A stretch of 61,863 bases of DNA from Chloroflexota bacterium. Lineage in GTDB: Bacteria; Chloroflexota; UBA11872. Below, piece after piece: positions 60,229 through 61,863 of this stretch (position 1 is the first letter of the stretch; each line of letters opens with the position of its first letter). A program made the position numbers and the translations under genes. Under the pieces are notes generated by a model. It did no database searches and had not been told where the DNA came from. It worked only from the letters and a program-made list of their open reading frames with translations. Location: assembly GCA_022826485.1 (NCBI GenBank), contig JAJDUU010000037.1, forward strand, positions 1 through 61,863, written 5' to 3'.

Positions 60229-60366
60229 CGAGAACCTCATCTGTTGTGGGTCCACGCGTCGGGGCGCAGAAGCTGGCGGGATTCTATCGGGTCGGGGTGC
60301 CGCGAGGTCGGGGATGTCTCCGTTTTTTCCTGATCAAGCCAGGGGCAAGTGCTCACTCGCTCCCAT
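60229..60366. other. Upstream region of the small-gene array
   Basis: 138 bp between member D and the stop of the enolase gene, both minus strand. It holds the GATTCTA box at 60280-60286 and no gene. The upstream 80 bp is GC-rich without clear motifs. Confidence 0.5.
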
Positions 60367-61635
60367 CTAGAACGAGGGAATCGGATCCGAGCGGGGCGGG
60401 ATCCCAGCCGACGCCACCACGCGATGGCGGTTGTCGAACTCGACGCTGCCGTCGTCCTCGCGAGTAGTGAGTGTGACGCCGCGCTCGAACGGCGACTGGT
60501 TGCCGAGGGTGAAGTCGCGTTCGTAGGCGCGGACCGACACGTATTCGGCGGTGTGTCCGCCGGCCCAGCGAACGGTGAAGATCGCGCGCGGCAGGGGCTT
60601 TGGCCCGGTGGCGTTGCGGCGGAGGGTCTCCAGCGCTTGCTCGTCGATCTCTACGCCCAGGCCGGGCGCCTCGGGCACGCGCACATAGCCGCGCCGGATG
60701 TCGAGCGGCTCACGCAGCAGGTCGTGGGGATAGACATTGGACGCCGTCACGGCGGGCCAGCGGGCGGCGGGCAGCGCGGCGGCCAGGTGGGCCGCGAAGG
60801 CTGTAGTGATGCCCGTCCCGACCAACTGCACGAAGAACGGCAAGTTGGCCGCGTGCGCCAGCGCGGCGTAGTGCAGCGTGGAGGCGGCGCCCTCGCCGTG
60901 ACCCGCAAAGCCGTCGCAGACGTTCTCTCGCATCGCGGTGAGAAAGTCCGGCTCGTCGAAGTGCAGCGCAATGGCCCGGCGGGACTTGGCTCGAAGCGTG
61001 GCGTTGCCGGCGACGTCGCGCTGGGGAATGGGCGTCTCGAACATGTGGATCTTGGGGAATGCCTCCAGCTCGGACAGGACCTGCTGCGCGAAACCGGCGT
61101 CGAGCAGGAAGCCGTTGAAGTCGAGATCGAAGGTGGCGTGGTCGGGAGTGACGGCGCTGATGGCCTCCATCTGCGCGATCAGGTCGAACCAAGGCCGGGG
61201 CTTGAGCTTGAAGTCCGTGTAGCCCGCGGCGATGGCGTCCTCGGCCTCGGCGGCCCAATCCTCGGGCGGCATCTCGTAGCACCACCACGCCAGCGGCACC
61301 CAGGCGCGCGCCTGCCGGCCGATGAGTCGGTGCGCGGGCACTCCGAGCGCCTTGCCGGTGAGGTCGAACATGGCCTGCTGCAGGCCGGAGCCAAGCTCGT
61401 CGCGCCAGAGCAGCTCCGCCGGGTTGCGGCCTAAGACGCCGGCATCCACGACGTCCATGTCGCGGTCCCAGTTGTGCATCGCGCGGGACTCGCCCCAACC
61501 GACGATGCCGCTGTCGGTGGTGACGCGGCAGATCTCGATCAGGGAGAAATCGAAGATGCCGCGCCGCATGTGCGGTTCCGTGCGCGGCGTGAACCCCACG
61601 TCAAGCTCAATGCGCTCGACGCCCGTGATCTTCAT
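60367..61635 (-). CDS. Enolase-superfamily (mandelate racemase/muconate lactonising) protein
   Basis: 422 aa. Capping domain to about 120 (GIVGWGESRAMH, FDLTGKALGVPAHRLIG), then the barrel: K143-x-K145 (DFKLKPRP), first metal ligand D170 or D172 (FDLDFNG), second ligand E200 (HMFETPIP), third-position region ALHFDEPDF (D227/E228), and a C-terminal extension of about 60 residues after PEAPGLGVEIDEQ. The Lys pair indicates proton abstraction from the alpha carbon of an acid; racemase, cycloisomerase or dehydratase activities are all possible. The C-terminal extension (TVRWAGGHTAEYVSVR) is not part of the core fold. Confidence 0.85.
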   Translation of the reverse strand: MKITGVERIELDVGFTPRTEPHMRRGIFDFSLIEICRVTTDSGIVGWGESRAMHNWDRDMDVVDAGVLGRNPAELLWRDELGSGLQQAMFDLTGKALGVPAHRLIGRQARAWVPLAWWCYEMPPEDWAAEAEDAIAAGYTDFKLKPRPWFDLIAQMEAISAVTPDHATFDLDFNGFLLDAGFAQQVLSELEAFPKIHMFETPIPQRDVAGNATLRAKSRRAIALHFDEPDFLTAMRENVCDGFAGHGEGAASTLHYAALAHAANLPFFVQLVGTGITTAFAAHLAAALPAARWPAVTASNVYPHDLLREPLDIRRGYVRVPEAPGLGVEIDEQALETLRRNATGPKPLPRAIFTVRWAGGHTAEYVSVRAYERDFTLGNQSPFERGVTLTTREDDGSVEFDNRHRVVASAGIPPRSDPIPSF

Positions 61636-61683
61636 GCCGGCACGAGACCCTTGGGTACTACCACGTGACTCCGGCCCTCCATA

Positions 61684-61722
61684 CCGTCATTCCCGCGGAG
61701 GGAGACCTTTGCGTAAAGGGGT
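61684..61722. repeat. Inverted piece of the GCGGGAATGACGG repeat
   Basis: CCGTCATTCCCGCGGAGGGA followed by GACCTTTGCGTAAAGG is the reverse complement of the tail found at 11484-11520 and 171-206. It lies between the enolase start and the right terminal repeat. Confidence 0.75.
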
Positions 61723-61725
61723 GAT

Positions 61726-61863
61726 ATCCCACGCCCCGGACCCTCACCCAACCCTCTCCCTGGGGGAGAGGGAACCGGATCGCCCTCACCCCCGTATCGA
61801 GTACGGGGCGAGCTCTACGCCGAGCCTCCGGTGCGAGTCTAGGCTCAACCGGAATGGATTCCC
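61726..61863. repeat. Terminal direct repeat, right copy
   Basis: Same 138 bp as 2-139 with three mismatches and no gaps, running to the last base of the window. The left copy continues directly into the GGATTCCCGC composite. Confidence 0.9.

Noticed and set aside
1-61863. Integrated phage, integrative element or insertion sequence.
   Set aside because: No integrase, transposase, structural phage gene, tRNA-flanked site or conjugation gene is present.

Overview
This 61.9 kb window is GC-rich and gene-dense. It most resembles a marine or sponge-associated Chloroflexota (SAR202-like) genome. That is an inference from gene content: many paralogous Gfo/Idh/MocA oxidoreductases, enolase-superfamily dehydratases, sialidase-like propellers, DHDPS-family aldolases, phytanoyl-CoA dioxygenase and sulfatase genes, with short palindromic repeats in most intergenic gaps. 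No rRNA, tRNA, CRISPR array, transposase, prophage or plasmid gene is visible. GTG starts and ATGA/GTGA overlaps are common. A 138-bp repeat (98% identical, same orientation) lies at both ends of the window, so the contig probably breaks at a dispersed repeat.

Layout. 0.2-11.2 kb: a methyltransferase, a maleate-isomerase-like/M24 pair reminiscent of EutA/EutD, an aldo-keto reductase, a PhyH dioxygenase, a sialidase-like protein, two tandem paralogous membrane proteins, a second M24 protein and a Gfo/Idh enzyme. 11.5-16.3 kb: a DUF3179 membrane-anchored protein whose CxxC site is encoded as UGA-x-x-Cys (candidate selenoprotein) next to a short Lon-like protease, then a rhodanese/MoeB-ThiF pair and a VOC protein. 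16.6-19.4 kb: a three-gene minus-strand operon. 19.8-23.5 kb: an SGNH esterase and three tandem DHDPS-family paralogs. 23.5-25.8 kb: an MFS exporter, a fragment of a second copy of it, and a DUF1640 coiled-coil protein between them. 25.9-31.2 kb: two large paralogous TIM-barrel-like proteins (the first interrupted by an amber codon), a small coupled protein and a pentapeptide-repeat protein. 31.4-40.4 kb: a minus-strand catabolic block with two Gfo/Idh enzymes, a ureidoglycolate-lyase-like protein, a sugar isomerase and four tandem sialidase-like genes. 40.6-49.7 kb: an orphan peptide-type ABC permease pair, another DHDPS-family gene, a sialidase-like protein with an extra C-terminal domain, a GH78 rhamnosidase and a type I sulfatase. 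49.9-59.1 kb: sugar-acid/hydroxyacid genes (Gfo/Idh, two D-2-hydroxyacid dehydrogenases, HpcH aldolase, amidohydrolase, galactonate-dehydratase-like enolase, DHDPS-family aldolase, glycerol-1-phosphate-dehydrogenase-like protein, Gfo/Idh). 59.2-60.2 kb: a tandem array of four tiny paralogous genes (about 60 aa), one decayed. 60.4-61.6 kb: a second enolase-superfamily gene.

How the genes fit together (inference): the sulfatase, GH78 rhamnosidase, SGNH esterase and sialidase-like propellers would strip sulfate, acyl and deoxysugar groups from complex glycans. The Gfo/Idh, isomerase, enolase dehydratase and aldolase genes would then oxidise, dehydrate and cleave the sugars and sugar acids. The two most unusual items are the candidate selenocysteine DUF3179 protein (11583-12614) and the four-member small-protein array (59187-60228).
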